From the NCBI GenBank assembly GCA_021739645.1, contig JAIPBL010000001.1, positions 124,001 to 188,000 of the forward strand: DNA of 64,000 nt. The letters are read 5' to 3'. The position numbers and the translations under genes were made by a program. This DNA is from Saprospiraceae bacterium (GTDB lineage: Bacteria > Bacteroidota > Bacteroidia > Chitinophagales > Saprospiraceae). This document shows, piece after piece, positions 1 to 8,764 of this stretch (position 1 is its first letter; every line of letters begins with the position of its first letter). The notes below the pieces were generated by a model. That model saw only the letters and a list, made by a program, of their open reading frames with translations, made no database searches and had not been told where the DNA came from.

Positions 1-303
1 GCCGTTTTCCAGCGCCGGGCCGATGCCGAACTTGATGCCGGGGTACAATGCTTCGAGTGCCTCGGCCATGAGGTGGGCGGAGGAGTGCCAGAAGGTATTT
101 TTGCCTTCTTTGGAGTCCCAAGTCAGGAGTTGGAGTGAGGCGTCAGCGTTGATGGCACGGCTGGCATCCCAGACTTCGCCGTTGACTTTGGCGGCGAGTA
201 CATTCCTGGCCAAGCCTTCGCTGATGGACTTCGCAACGTCCATCGCGGAGGCTCCTTGTTCGTATTGACGGACGCTGCCGTCGGGTAAGGTGATGTTAAT
301 CAT
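1..303 (-). CDS. thrS: Threonine--tRNA ligase, N-terminal part (cut by window edge)
   Basis: Charges tRNA-Thr in the cytoplasm. The 101 codons present start at the ATG at 303 and run off the left edge. They translate as a TGS domain (begins [19 protein letters not shown]) followed by the start of the editing domain with [17 protein letters not shown] and [11 protein letters not shown], which are hallmarks of bacterial ThrRS (the HxxxH-type zinc/editing motif region). The start codon lies inside an AACAATT-type leader repeat, with no Shine-Dalgarno sequence, as usual in Bacteroidota. The catalytic core is outside the window, so integrity cannot be judged. Confidence 0.93.
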   Translation of the reverse strand, partial: MINITLPDGSVRQYEQGASAMDVAKSISEGLARNVLAAKVNGEVWDASRAINADASLQLLTWDSKEGKNTFWHSSAHLMAEALEALYPGIKFGIGPALENG

Positions 304-332
304 TGTTGAATTGTTGTATTGTTAAATTGTTT
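302..332 (-). repeat. AACAATT leader repeat at the thrS start
   Basis: Read on the minus strand this is four imperfect 7-8 nt units of the form AACAATT/AACAATA. The last unit supplies the A and T of the thrS start codon. A nearly identical array in the same orientation relative to its gene precedes the start at 52804. The function is unknown; an A-rich, unstructured leader that helps initiation without a Shine-Dalgarno sequence is one possibility. Confidence 0.6.
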
Positions 333-402
333 TGGGACTTAAATCTTACGACAAGGCAGCGCCAAAAGTTCAGGCACTTCCAATGCTTTTTCTCAAAGGC
401 GG

Positions 403-410
403 CAAAAATA
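403..410 (-). promoter_or_regulatory. Possible -7 box for thrS
   Basis: On the minus strand this reads TATTTTTG, which fits the Bacteroidota -7 consensus TAnnTTTG. It lies about 100 nt before the thrS start. No TTTG is found at the ideal 19 nt distance upstream, so support is weak. Confidence 0.3.
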
Positions 411-442
411 GTTTTTTTTGAAAAGGGACGGGGCGAATAACT

Positions 443-1153
443 TCAAAGGTTTTCAACAATCAGGGCATTGATTTCTTCGGCCCGTGTCAGTGTCATCATG
501 TGCGAGCCTTTTTGGACGATGATGCTTGGAGTAATATTGCGAAGCGGCAAAGTATGGTCATTCGACCCGTGGATATGGATGATGCCGGGTGGATGTGTTT
601 CCCTTTCCCAGTGGATTATCATGTTCACGGCACGCTTTAGATATAGCGGATTTTTGTCGGAAAGCATGGCCTTGAAGGTGGCTTTGTACTTGTTCCGGTC
701 AGGTTCCACCACGGCTTGCGCTACGGACGACATGGCCTTGATGAACCTCGGCCCGAACAGTTTATTTATCGGCACATGTTTTTGAAATCGGTAATGCCGG
801 GGTAGTTCCTTTCGGCATTTTGCACTCGAAATGATGATCGTTTTTTTGGGATGCAATTGTTCCGTAAGCTCTGTGGAGAGCATTCCACCGATGGAGACGC
901 CAATCAGAACGAAGGGCTTTGTCGTGTCTATTTGCTGCGCAATTAAAGTGGCGTAGCCTGACATGGTGGCATTCTTTTCTGGAATCGGGTAAAGTATATG
1001 CTTTGCCTGATACCCAGTAGGTAGGCTTAATAGGGCAAATAGCCGGTCATCGGAGCCGGTGCCGGGCAGTAAGTAAACAGTGGTAATAGGTTGGGCCGGT
1101 AGCCAATGAATGGTTGTCAAAAGCAAAAAAGCAATGACGAGTTTTCCATGCAT
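443..1153 (-). CDS. Secreted alpha/beta-fold hydrolase
   Basis: 236 residues. An N-terminal signal peptide (about residues 1-20, ending near LPAQP) points to export. The nucleophile elbow is GVSIGGM (Ser about 87), the oxyanion region is LLPGTGSDDRLF, and the C-terminal HGSNDHTLP and GSHMM segments would give the Asp and His of a Ser-Asp-His triad. This is typical of small esterase/lipase-like alpha/beta hydrolases; the substrate cannot be read from sequence. It stands alone between thrS (same strand, downstream) and a 612-nt gap. The start is chosen because it begins directly with a signal peptide. Confidence 0.75.
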   Translation of the reverse strand: MHGKLVIAFLLLTTIHWLPAQPITTVYLLPGTGSDDRLFALLSLPTGYQAKHILYPIPEKNATMSGYATLIAQQIDTTKPFVLIGVSIGGMLSTELTEQLHPKKTIIISSAKCRKELPRHYRFQKHVPINKLFGPRFIKAMSSVAQAVVEPDRNKYKATFKAMLSDKNPLYLKRAVNMIIHWERETHPPGIIHIHGSNDHTLPLRNITPSIIVQKGSHMMTLTRAEEINALIVENL

Positions 1154-1765
1154 GTATCAAGAATTGAAGCGATTGTTTCCAAAATCCAAGTTCGCATTTT
1201 TTTGAACCTTTCCAAGAAAACCCTATTGAATCGCCGCACAATCAAACAGCGGTTCGATGAAAAATTACCCCATCGCAGGCGGCTCCGCTGGCATCGGCAC
1301 TGAAGATTGTTGGAATGTTTTATTGTTGGATTGTTACCCGCATTACGACAACCAAGCATTGCTAAGTAGGTATTGGGAATTAGTTATTTGGTATTGTGTT
1401 GAAAATCAATTACTTGCACAATTTATTCTCTAAACTAATTTCACGGACGTACTTACAACTTGGATTCAACTAATAAATGCAACTTTCAGGAAATCCCATC
1501 AATTTTATACATCTGTCTTGAAAGTTCAAGTGCAAATTAATATTTGGAAAAATCTCCAAATCATTCCAAAAATCTCGATTCTTTTCACTATCTTTACCAA
1601 TATCGGTACAATACACCGTTTCCGGGTGCTTTTCCCTTCCTTTTCAAGGATTAAATTTTTCCATGGACTAGGTTTCCGAGATTCGAATGCTGTAGCTGAT
1701 TCCAGGCTGCCTTGCCGTGAGGCGCTTACCTTTTTACAATTAATCAAACAATTTTTTTTTTATTT
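1154..1765. other. 612-nt intergenic leader region with no convincing gene
   Basis: Divergent region between the hydrolase and the GABA operon. It holds a degenerate ATTGTTGGA-type repeat at about 1311-1338 and an 18-nt palindrome at 1543-1560 (TTTGGA, 6-nt spacer, TCCAAA) that could be an operator. At 1589-1596 there is an imperfect -7-like box, TATCTTTA. No RNA gene or coding region with recognisable homology was seen. The long leader before 1766 could carry regulation of the operon. Confidence 0.4.
1543..1560. promoter_or_regulatory. Palindromic operator-like site upstream of the GABA operon
   Basis: TTTGGA and TCCAAA half-sites are separated by 6 nt, with a further direct TCCAAA-like half-site at about 1564. 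It lies roughly 200 nt before the aminotransferase start. The symmetry is seen directly; a role as regulator binding site is inference. Confidence 0.25.
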
Positions 1766-3076
1766 ATGATTGCAAGCAAAACCAAAAGTGAAGAGCTACT
1801 GGACAGGCGGAGGTCTGTCGTAGCCAGTGGGGTTGGGCTGTTCAATGCGGCCACTGCTCAATCTGCCAAAGGAGCCATCGTCGTCGATGCCGATGGCAGG
1901 GAGCTGATTGATTTTGCAGGAGGTATCGGCGTTGTAAATGCTGGCCACTGTCCAGACTCCGTCGTCGAGGCCATCATCGAACAGGCCCGTAAATTTATCC
2001 ACACCAGTTTCAACGTGACTACTTACGAGCCGTACATCGCCCTATGCGAAAAGCTGGTCGAAATACTGCCGCACGATGGCCCCACGAAGGTCATGTTGGC
2101 AAGCACGGGTGCCGAGGCAGTGGAAAATGCCATTAAGATTGCCCGGCAGGCAACGCACCGTGATGGCATACTTTGCTACACCGAAGCATTTCATGGCCGT
2201 ACCATGATGGCCATGACCCTGACCTCCAAAGTGGCTTATAAAATGGGTTGTGGGCCGTTTGCGCCGGAAGTTTACCGAACCGCCTTCCCGAACTATTATC
2301 ATTATGGGACTGGGATTGATGAAGACACATTTGCCACGCAGGAGCTTTACCGCTTGGATGAATACTTGAAAAGCAATGTTGGCCCTGAAGACCTCGCAGC
2401 TATCATCATCGAATTGGTGCAGGGAGAAGGAGGTTTTAACGTTGCACCGAAAAAATATGTGCAAGGCTTGCGTAAGCTCTGCGACCAATATGGCATCATG
2501 CTCATCTTCGACGAGGTGCAGAGCGGATTCTGCCGCACCGGAGCTTGGGGTGCTTACGAGCATTTTGGCGTACTCCCCGATATTTCCACCTGGGCCAAAT
2601 CAATGGGCTCGGGCATGCCAATAGCCGCCGTAATAGGGCGAGCCAAAGTGATGGACGCTGCTGGGCCTAGTACCATTGGCGGCACTTACATCGGCAATCC
2701 CGTTTGTTCTGCCGCTGCATTGGCCACCATCAAGTTCATGGAGGAAAATGACCTCAACGCCAGAGGTGTGGAAGTTGGGAATATTGTGCGAGAACGATTC
2801 GAACTCATGAAATCTCGCTATCCTTCGATTGGGGATGTCCGCGGACTAGGCGCCATGATGGCGATGGAGTTTGTGAAAAATGGTGACCCGCTCCAGCCGG
2901 ATGGTGATTTGTGCATACGGATAATGGAGGGCTGTTTGAAGAATGGTCTGATAATCATAAACGCTGGCACTTACAAAAATATACTGAGGTTGTTATCGCC
3001 ATTGGTCATAACAAACGAGCAACTCCATAAAGGACTTGACATCCTAGAGACTGAAATTCAACGAGCAACTAACTAA
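1766..3076 (+). CDS. gabT: Class-III aminotransferase, probable 4-aminobutyrate aminotransferase
   Basis: 436 residues, full length for the class-III omega-aminotransferase family (fold type I PLP enzymes). Visible landmarks are the PLP phosphate site STGAEAVENA (about 113-122), AFHGRT (141-146), IIIELVQGEGG, FDEVQSGF with Asp249, and the Schiff-base lysine in WAKSMGSGMP (Lys278). The sequence most resembles GABA transaminases, which move the amino group of GABA to 2-oxoglutarate and give succinic semialdehyde. A succinate-semialdehyde dehydrogenase ends the same gene run at 11534, which supports that reading. First gene of the probable six-gene amine operon. Other omega-amino acids or putrescine could also be substrates. 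Confidence 0.85.
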   Translation: MIASKTKSEELLDRRRSVVASGVGLFNAATAQSAKGAIVVDADGRELIDFAGGIGVVNAGHCPDSVVEAIIEQARKFIHTSFNVTTYEPYIALCEKLVEILPHDGPTKVMLASTGAEAVENAIKIARQATHRDGILCYTEAFHGRTMMAMTLTSKVAYKMGCGPFAPEVYRTAFPNYYHYGTGIDEDTFATQELYRLDEYLKSNVGPEDLAAIIIELVQGEGGFNVAPKKYVQGLRKLCDQYGIMLIFDEVQSGFCRTGAWGAYEHFGVLPDISTWAKSMGSGMPIAAVIGRAKVMDAAGPSTIGGTYIGNPVCSAAALATIKFMEENDLNARGVEVGNIVRERFELMKSRYPSIGDVRGLGAMMAMEFVKNGDPLQPDGDLCIRIMEGCLKNGLIIINAGTYKNILRLLSPLVITNEQLHKGLDILETEIQRATN

Positions 3077-3160
3077 TTGAGAATTGAAAATGGAGAATTC
3101 AAAGTGAAGCATATATGCCTTGGATTTTCAATTTTCAATTTTCAATTTTCAATTAAATAA
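3077..3160. repeat. TTTTCAA tandem repeat between gabT and the nitrilase gene
   Basis: The 84-nt gap contains four consecutive TTTTCAA/TTTTCAATT units (about 3124-3153), preceded by inverted versions (GAATTGAAAATGGAGAATTC). Such short AT-rich tandem runs recur between genes in this window. The tract could fold back on itself; it contains no gene. Confidence 0.55.
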
Positions 3161-4015
3161 ATGAAGCCATTTTCAATTGCCGGCATCCAAATGCCCGTTT
3201 CTGCCATCCATAGCAATATTCCTTTGATGAAAATCAAGCTGGATGTGCTGATGAGCGTATTTCCTTGGGTACAGATGGTCGTGTTCAGCGAGCTTTGTGC
3301 CTTTGGGCCACTTAAAAAAAATGCCATGGCACTACCCAATCAATATGAAGCTGGGTTTCAGGCATTGGCCAAAAAATATGGTATTTGGCTCATACCTGGT
3401 TCCATGTTCCAGCTTTGGGAAGGGAAGATATACAATACCGCAAGGGTCATTAACCCACAAGGCGAAATCGTGGGACGATATGCCAAGATGTTCCCTTTTT
3501 ATCCATACGAAGAAGGTGTGACCGCAGGCAGTAATTTCCTGATGTGGGATGTGCCAAATGTCGGGAAATTTGGAATTAGCATCTGCTACGATATGTGGTT
3601 TCCAGAGACCTCTCGTACCATGGTTGCCAACGGGGTGGAAGTAATCATTCACCCAACATTGACAGGCACATTGGACCGGGAAGTTGAGCAATCCATCGTG
3701 ACAGCTACCGCCGCTATGAACCAATGCTATGTAATTGATGTGAACGGTTTGGATGCAGGTGGAAATGGGCGTTCATTATTCGTTGACCCCGATGGGAGGG
3801 TGATTTGTCAGGGTGGCACAACCCCCCAGCTTATGCCTATTGAAATAGATTTGGGACTGGTGCGGCGCAGACGAGAAAGGGGCATACTGGGCCTTGGTCA
3901 ACCACTAAAAAGTTACCGTGACAATACCGTGCATTTCGATGTTTATGACCGAGGAGTAAGGCATCCATACCTCGATTCATTAGGAGCATTAGAAAAGCCA
4001 AAAAGACCGATATGA
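3161..4015 (+). CDS. Carbon-nitrogen hydrolase (nitrilase superfamily)
   Basis: 284 residues, normal for the family. The catalytic triad is visible: Glu44 in VFSELCAFGP, Lys109 in RYAKMFPFYPYEEG and Cys142 in ISICYDMWFPE. These enzymes hydrolyse amides, ureides or nitriles through a Cys thioester. It is cytoplasmic with no signal peptide. Its place between a GABA aminotransferase and an amino-acid decarboxylase-like gene suggests an amide made from an amine or amino acid as substrate. N-carbamoylputrescine amidase (AguB) is one possible relative, but the sequence is not a clear AguB match and no agmatine deiminase lies nearby. Substrate unassigned. Confidence 0.8.
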   Translation: MKPFSIAGIQMPVSAIHSNIPLMKIKLDVLMSVFPWVQMVVFSELCAFGPLKKNAMALPNQYEAGFQALAKKYGIWLIPGSMFQLWEGKIYNTARVINPQGEIVGRYAKMFPFYPYEEGVTAGSNFLMWDVPNVGKFGISICYDMWFPETSRTMVANGVEVIIHPTLTGTLDREVEQSIVTATAAMNQCYVIDVNGLDAGGNGRSLFVDPDGRVICQGGTTPQLMPIEIDLGLVRRRRERGILGLGQPLKSYRDNTVHFDVYDRGVRHPYLDSLGALEKPKRPI

Positions 4016-4107
4016 TTGTGATATCATTGAATTGCTTTTTTACTGATAAGCTATTCAACACCAAAAGAAAATCATATTGCAATATAACATTTTAGCAACT
4101 CATAATA

Positions 4108-6867
4108 ATGACTAAAATAAAACCGACCACTGCCTTACATATAAATATTGGTCAGCTCAGGATTGATACCTGGAATTCCTTGAAGAATGAGGCTGCCAAG
4201 CTTGCCACCTCAGAAAAAGGAACAGCAGACTGTAAAAAACACCTCAATTCTGTCGAAGACTCACTCAAGCGACTGGGCAATATCGAGCGTTATTTTGCAT
4301 TCCCTGGTTTTCCTAACCTAATGTCACTGAAAGAAACCTGTAAGCAGGGCGAGTACGTGTCTTTGTTGAGAAAAACAAATGATGTAGTCCAACTCTTGGT
4401 TAGTGATGCCTACCGGAATGGCGCCACCTTGGAAGGTGTCAACGATTGGGTGAAAAGCTCCAAGAGGAGCGGAATCAAAAAGACGAACATAGCTGCTGAA
4501 AAGAATTATTTTGAGGTACTTTTCGTGGAAGACCTTTCCGAAGTCGCCGAGACAGAATTGCGCCAACGTTTGCTGGAGTTACAGGATAAAGACGAGCAGT
4601 TTGTTTACCGCTTAATTGTAGTGCCTTCTTTTCAAGATGCCCTCATCGCATTATCGTTCAACCATAATATCCAATCGGTGGTGGTACGCTATGGCCCGGT
4701 TTTTTACTCCAAACACATTACGACACTTATTCAGCCTTTTATTGAAAATGTATTGAAAATTGACCTGTCGGAACAGTTGGAGTCGGACTTAGGGCCATTA
4801 CTAGGAAAATATATCCGGCAATTCCGGCCCGAGTTGAATACATATTATATTACCGATACGGCACTCACCCATTTGAAAGATTCAACGCTCAATAATTTTA
4901 ACCGCATATTTTATAGAAAAGAAGATGTTCAGGAGTTACATTTGAGTATAATAGGAGGAATTAGTGAGCGATTTAAGACACCGTTTTTTTCTGCACTTGT
5001 AGATTACAGTAAAAAACCGACGGGTGTTTTTCATGCCATGCCGGTATCACGAGGCAACTCGGTTTTTAAATCAAATTGGATAAAAGATTTTGGTAGATTT
5101 TATGGCAGGAACATGTTCCTCGCTGAGACTTCTTCTACCACTGGCGGCCTCGATTCGCTGTTGCAGCCCACAGGGCCACTGAAAAAGGCGCAAGAAATGG
5201 CGGCCAAAGCGTATGGCTCGGAATATACTTTTTTTGTCACCAACGGTACATCTACCGCCAATAAAATTGTACAGCAAGCCCTGGTTGAGCCAGGCGATGT
5301 CGTATTTATTGACCGGGACTGTCACAAGTCGCATCATTATGGTTTGGTGCTGGCTGGCGCATTTCCAGTTTACCTGGATTCTTATCCAATCCAAGAATAT
5401 TCGATGTACGGCGCCGTGCCTTTGAAGGTAATAAAAGAGAAGTTGTTGGAGATGAAGGCTATTGGGAAGTTGGACATGGTGAAAATGCTGCTGCTGACCA
5501 ATTGCACCTTTGATGGCCTTGTTTACAATGTTGAAAAAGTAATGGAGGAAGTGTTGGCCATCAAGCCGGACATGATTTTTCTTTGGGACGAGGCATGGTT
5601 TGCATTTGCAGGTTTCACTTATACCTATAAGCAGCGCACTGGCATGTTTGTCGCAAAAAAATTATACGCCAAATACCATAGTGAAGCATATAAGCTTAAA
5701 TATGAGAAACATGTAAAATCGCTTGCCGCGGGCGAAACAGCAACTTTACCTAACCCTGATAAAGTTAAAATAAGGGTTTATTCCACCCAGAGCACGCACA
5801 AGACGCTCTCAAGTTTCCGGCAGGGTTCCATGATACATATTTGGGACGAAGACTTTCAACGTAAAACAACCGATGCTTTCCATGAGGCATATATGACGCA
5901 TACTTCCACTTCGCCGAATTATCAAATATTGGCTTCGCTGGATGCAGGTAGGCGGCAAGTGCAGTTCGAGGGCTATGAACTGGTGGAGAAAAGTATTGAG
6001 ATGGCGATGGTCATGCGGGCAAAAATCAATGACCACCCTTTGCTGAAAAAATATTTCGAAGTTCTGACCATTAAGGACTTAATTCCCTTGGAATATCGGG
6101 GAACCGGAATCAGTGAATATTACAGTCCAAAAGATGGTTGGACACGGATGGAGGAGGCTTGGTCGCAGGATGAATTTGCGCTCGACCCCACCAAAATTAC
6201 GCTTTCGGTGGGCAAGGCTGGTATTGACGGCGATACGTTCAAGAATGAGTACCTGATGGACCAGTTTAACATACAGATTAACAAGACCTCCCGCAACACC
6301 GTGCTATTGATGACCAATATTGGTACCACTCGCAGCTCAGTTGCTTACTTGATGAATGCACTTCTGATAATCGCCAAACAATTGGACGAAAACTTCCGGT
6401 CACTGAACCAAAAGGAGTTGGAGATTGCGGAAAAACGCATCCACTCCTTGATGGAAGAGTATCCGCCACTGCCCGACTTCAGCCATTTTCACCATGCTTT
6501 CCAGGCAGGCCCGGACATACCGGGAGGCAATATTCGAGCAGCCTACTTTCTTTCTTACCATGAAGATGAGTGCGAGTATGTACCGCTCGAAAACTGTTTG
6601 GATACTTTCAAAGATGGACGAGAACTGGTTTCAGCGTCTTTTGTCATTCCCTACCCACCGGGCTTTCCCGTATTGGTGCCTGGGCAAGTAGTTAGCGAGG
6701 AAATCATTCATTTCATGCTGGCATTGGATGTTTCGGAAATACATGGCTTCCGTCCTGAGCTTGGGCTTAAAATTTTTACTGCTTCAGCCATTAGTAATCG
6801 AGACAAAGTGACTGGAAATGGCGTAGTAAAAAAGGAAGCCATGAAAGCAATAGCCAATAAAAATTAG
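4108..6867 (+). CDS. Large PLP enzyme related to Orn/Lys/Arg decarboxylases
   Basis: 919 residues, longer than the usual 700-760 of the acid-inducible Lys/Arg/Orn decarboxylases. Residues 1-300 form an N-terminal region, part of which (about 130-210, LFVEDLSEV...VVPSF) resembles the receiver-like wing domain. The fold-type-I PLP core starts near AETSSTTGGLDSLLQPTGP. It shows FVTNGTS (377-382), RDCHKSHHYG with the ring-stacking His (406), LWDEAWF with Asp494, and the PLP lysine in STQSTHKT (Lys565). The expected reaction is decarboxylation of ornithine, lysine or arginine to a di- or guanidino-amine, but related aminotransferase-like chemistry cannot be excluded. Third gene of the operon, 92 nt after the nitrilase gene. 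Confidence 0.75.
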   Translation: MTKIKPTTALHINIGQLRIDTWNSLKNEAAKLATSEKGTADCKKHLNSVEDSLKRLGNIERYFAFPGFPNLMSLKETCKQGEYVSLLRKTNDVVQLLVSDAYRNGATLEGVNDWVKSSKRSGIKKTNIAAEKNYFEVLFVEDLSEVAETELRQRLLELQDKDEQFVYRLIVVPSFQDALIALSFNHNIQSVVVRYGPVFYSKHITTLIQPFIENVLKIDLSEQLESDLGPLLGKYIRQFRPELNTYYITDTALTHLKDSTLNNFNRIFYRKEDVQELHLSIIGGISERFKTPFFSALVDYSKKPTGVFHAMPVSRGNSVFKSNWIKDFGRFYGRNMFLAETSSTTGGLDSLLQPTGPLKKAQEMAAKAYGSEYTFFVTNGTSTANKIVQQALVEPGDVVFIDRDCHKSHHYGLVLAGAFPVYLDSYPIQEYSMYGAVPLKVIKEKLLEMKAIGKLDMVKMLLLTNCTFDGLVYNVEKVMEEVLAIKPDMIFLWDEAWFAFAGFTYTYKQRTGMFVAKKLYAKYHSEAYKLKYEKHVKSLAAGETATLPNPDKVKIRVYSTQSTHKTLSSFRQGSMIHIWDEDFQRKTTDAFHEAYMTHTSTSPNYQILASLDAGRRQVQFEGYELVEKSIEMAMVMRAKINDHPLLKKYFEVLTIKDLIPLEYRGTGISEYYSPKDGWTRMEEAWSQDEFALDPTKITLSVGKAGIDGDTFKNEYLMDQFNIQINKTSRNTVLLMTNIGTTRSSVAYLMNALLIIAKQLDENFRSLNQKELEIAEKRIHSLMEEYPPLPDFSHFHHAFQAGPDIPGGNIRAAYFLSYHEDECEYVPLENCLDTFKDGRELVSASFVIPYPPGFPVLVPGQVVSEEIIHFMLALDVSEIHGFRPELGLKIFTASAISNRDKVTGNGVVKKEAMKAIANKN

Positions 6868-6929
6868 ACATTACCTTTCAAATATTTCTACAATAATATT
6901 CAACAATTTAAATCAATAAAATAATATAA

Positions 6930-8579
6930 ATGAGTACGACTAATTCAACCGTTAATCCTCCAAAAAAAGCCGTTAAAAAGGTTAATACTACTGCTAAATC
7001 AGCTGCCAAGCCGGTAGCAAAACCAGCTGCTAAATCAGATGCTATTCAATTAGTAAAGGCCGTGGCTAAACCTGCTGTGAAAACAACAGTAAAGCCTCCC
7101 CAAAAAGTATCGACAAGGCCATTGAGCGGCATATCCGATATCCGACGTTTTTTCTATAGAAATGAAACACCGATTTATTTCATAAGTGCTACCAACTTCA
7201 ACCTACTGGGTGCCGACGAATGGATTAAGGGATTTAAGTTCATCACTTATATTGAGTGTTTTGACGGCCTTCACTCCAACGTTTTTTCACCAAAGGAAGA
7301 ACTGCCACATGAAGAGTTCCAAAGTATTGAGGACATCAATAATTACCTGCTGCAACACCCGGAGGTGATTGAGTATATCAAGAAAAACAAGAAAAAAGGC
7401 GAACAGGACAAGGTGCTTTTCCTCATGTTCGATGATAAAACCGAGGCACTTGCCAAGAAATTGGGTCTGGAAATCATGTTTCCTTCTGCCGAAATGCGAA
7501 ACTTCATGGACAATAAGGTGAACACCAACCGCATCGCTGAGAAAGCGGGCGTGCCTTGTGTGCCTTATGTGCTTTCCAATGTGAAGGACTACAAGCATTT
7601 GCGGAGTGTGTCCAAAAAATTAGGCGAGCACCTCGTTATCCAATCGCCTTATGGAGACTCTGGCCACACCACGTTTTTTATCTCAGATGAAAAGGATTAC
7701 AAAAAGTATGCGGAGGAGATAGAAAAGGAAAAAGAGGTGAAAATCATGAAGCGCATCAATTGCCGTGGCTCGGCCATCGAAGCCTGTGTGACACGCCATG
7801 GAACCGTCGTTGCTCCGCTGATGACAGAATTGGTTGGGTTCAAAGAACTGACGCCGTACAAAGGCGGCTGGTGTGGAAATGAAATTTATGCGGGTGCTTT
7901 TACACCTGAAATCAGGGAAAAAGCCAGAAAATACACGCAGCTTTTTGGCGACCAACTGCGCAAGGAAGGCTACAAAGGCTATTTCGAGCTGGACTTTTTG
8001 ATCGACCAGGACGACCAGAGCGTTTACCTTGGCGAGCTGAACCCAAGGGTCACGGGCGCCAGTTCCATTACCAACCATGCGGTATTTGCCCTTTCCGATG
8101 CACCACTTTTTATCTTCCACATCCTCGAATGGATGAACCAAGAATATCAACTGGATGTGAACGCGCTCAACGAACGTTGGGGCAATCCTGACAATATTGA
8201 TTCCTGGAGCCAACTCGTGGTGAAGCACACTGAAGACAGTATCGAATATGTGACGGAAGCGCCCCGCTCAGGCATTTGGCGGCTGCAGGATGACGGCTCC
8301 ATGTTGTTCGACCGGATGGACACCCACCGTCGGTACGTTGAGTTGGACCAAGAGGCATTTTTTCTTCGAATCACCCGTAAGGGCGACTACCTGTACGAAG
8401 GTGCCGACATGGGCATTCTCGTGATGCGTGGCCGTTTGATGACCGATGATTTCAAACTGACCCCAAGGGCCGAAAAATGGATAAATGCGGTTCGTCAAAA
8501 CTACCAATCCGTGCCACCAGCCAAGCCTGCTGAAATAGCGGAGCGGGTTGCTGAGTCAGGTGGGTTTAAGTACATGTAA
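6930..8579 (+). CDS. ATP-grasp ligase with Lys/Ala/Pro-rich N-terminal tail
   Basis: 549 residues. Residues 1-60 are a low-complexity Lys/Ala/Pro/Val tail of AKPA-type units, unlike the rest. The remainder is an ATP-grasp enzyme: an ATP-binding stretch near LGEHLVIQSPYGDSGHTTFF, then MKRINCRGSAIEACV, FELDFLIDQDD and the metal-binding YLGELNPRVTGASSITN. Automatic annotation would probably say biotin carboxylase, but the family includes carboxylate-amine ligases that make amide bonds, and there is no biotin carrier here. Given its neighbours (decarboxylase, amidohydrolase, Ntn amidase) I infer amide-bond formation on an amine; the substrate is unknown. Cytoplasmic. It starts 62 nt after the decarboxylase gene. 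Confidence 0.7.
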   Translation: MSTTNSTVNPPKKAVKKVNTTAKSAAKPVAKPAAKSDAIQLVKAVAKPAVKTTVKPPQKVSTRPLSGISDIRRFFYRNETPIYFISATNFNLLGADEWIKGFKFITYIECFDGLHSNVFSPKEELPHEEFQSIEDINNYLLQHPEVIEYIKKNKKKGEQDKVLFLMFDDKTEALAKKLGLEIMFPSAEMRNFMDNKVNTNRIAEKAGVPCVPYVLSNVKDYKHLRSVSKKLGEHLVIQSPYGDSGHTTFFISDEKDYKKYAEEIEKEKEVKIMKRINCRGSAIEACVTRHGTVVAPLMTELVGFKELTPYKGGWCGNEIYAGAFTPEIREKARKYTQLFGDQLRKEGYKGYFELDFLIDQDDQSVYLGELNPRVTGASSITNHAVFALSDAPLFIFHILEWMNQEYQLDVNALNERWGNPDNIDSWSQLVVKHTEDSIEYVTEAPRSGIWRLQDDGSMLFDRMDTHRRYVELDQEAFFLRITRKGDYLYEGADMGILVMRGRLMTDDFKLTPRAEKWINAVRQNYQSVPPAKPAEIAERVAESGGFKYM

Positions 8580-8764
8580 TAAATTGCAACTGCCGTTTTT
8601 TTGGCAGTAAGTGAATAAAATAACTGTTACTTCCCTGTGTTGTTGCGAGCTTCTGTTTTGTTTCATTTTTGAAATAAGGCAGCAAAGAGGCAACATAGGG
8701 GAGTATCGGTTGTTTCGACTAACTGGATACCCAATCAAGCCGCACAAAATTCAACGGAAGTTCA

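Noticed and set aside
8589-8608. Hairpin ACTGCC/GGCAGT after the ATP-grasp gene as a terminator
   Set aside because: The T-run lies in the loop, not after the stem; six base pairs are too few for a terminator and the next gene belongs to the same run.
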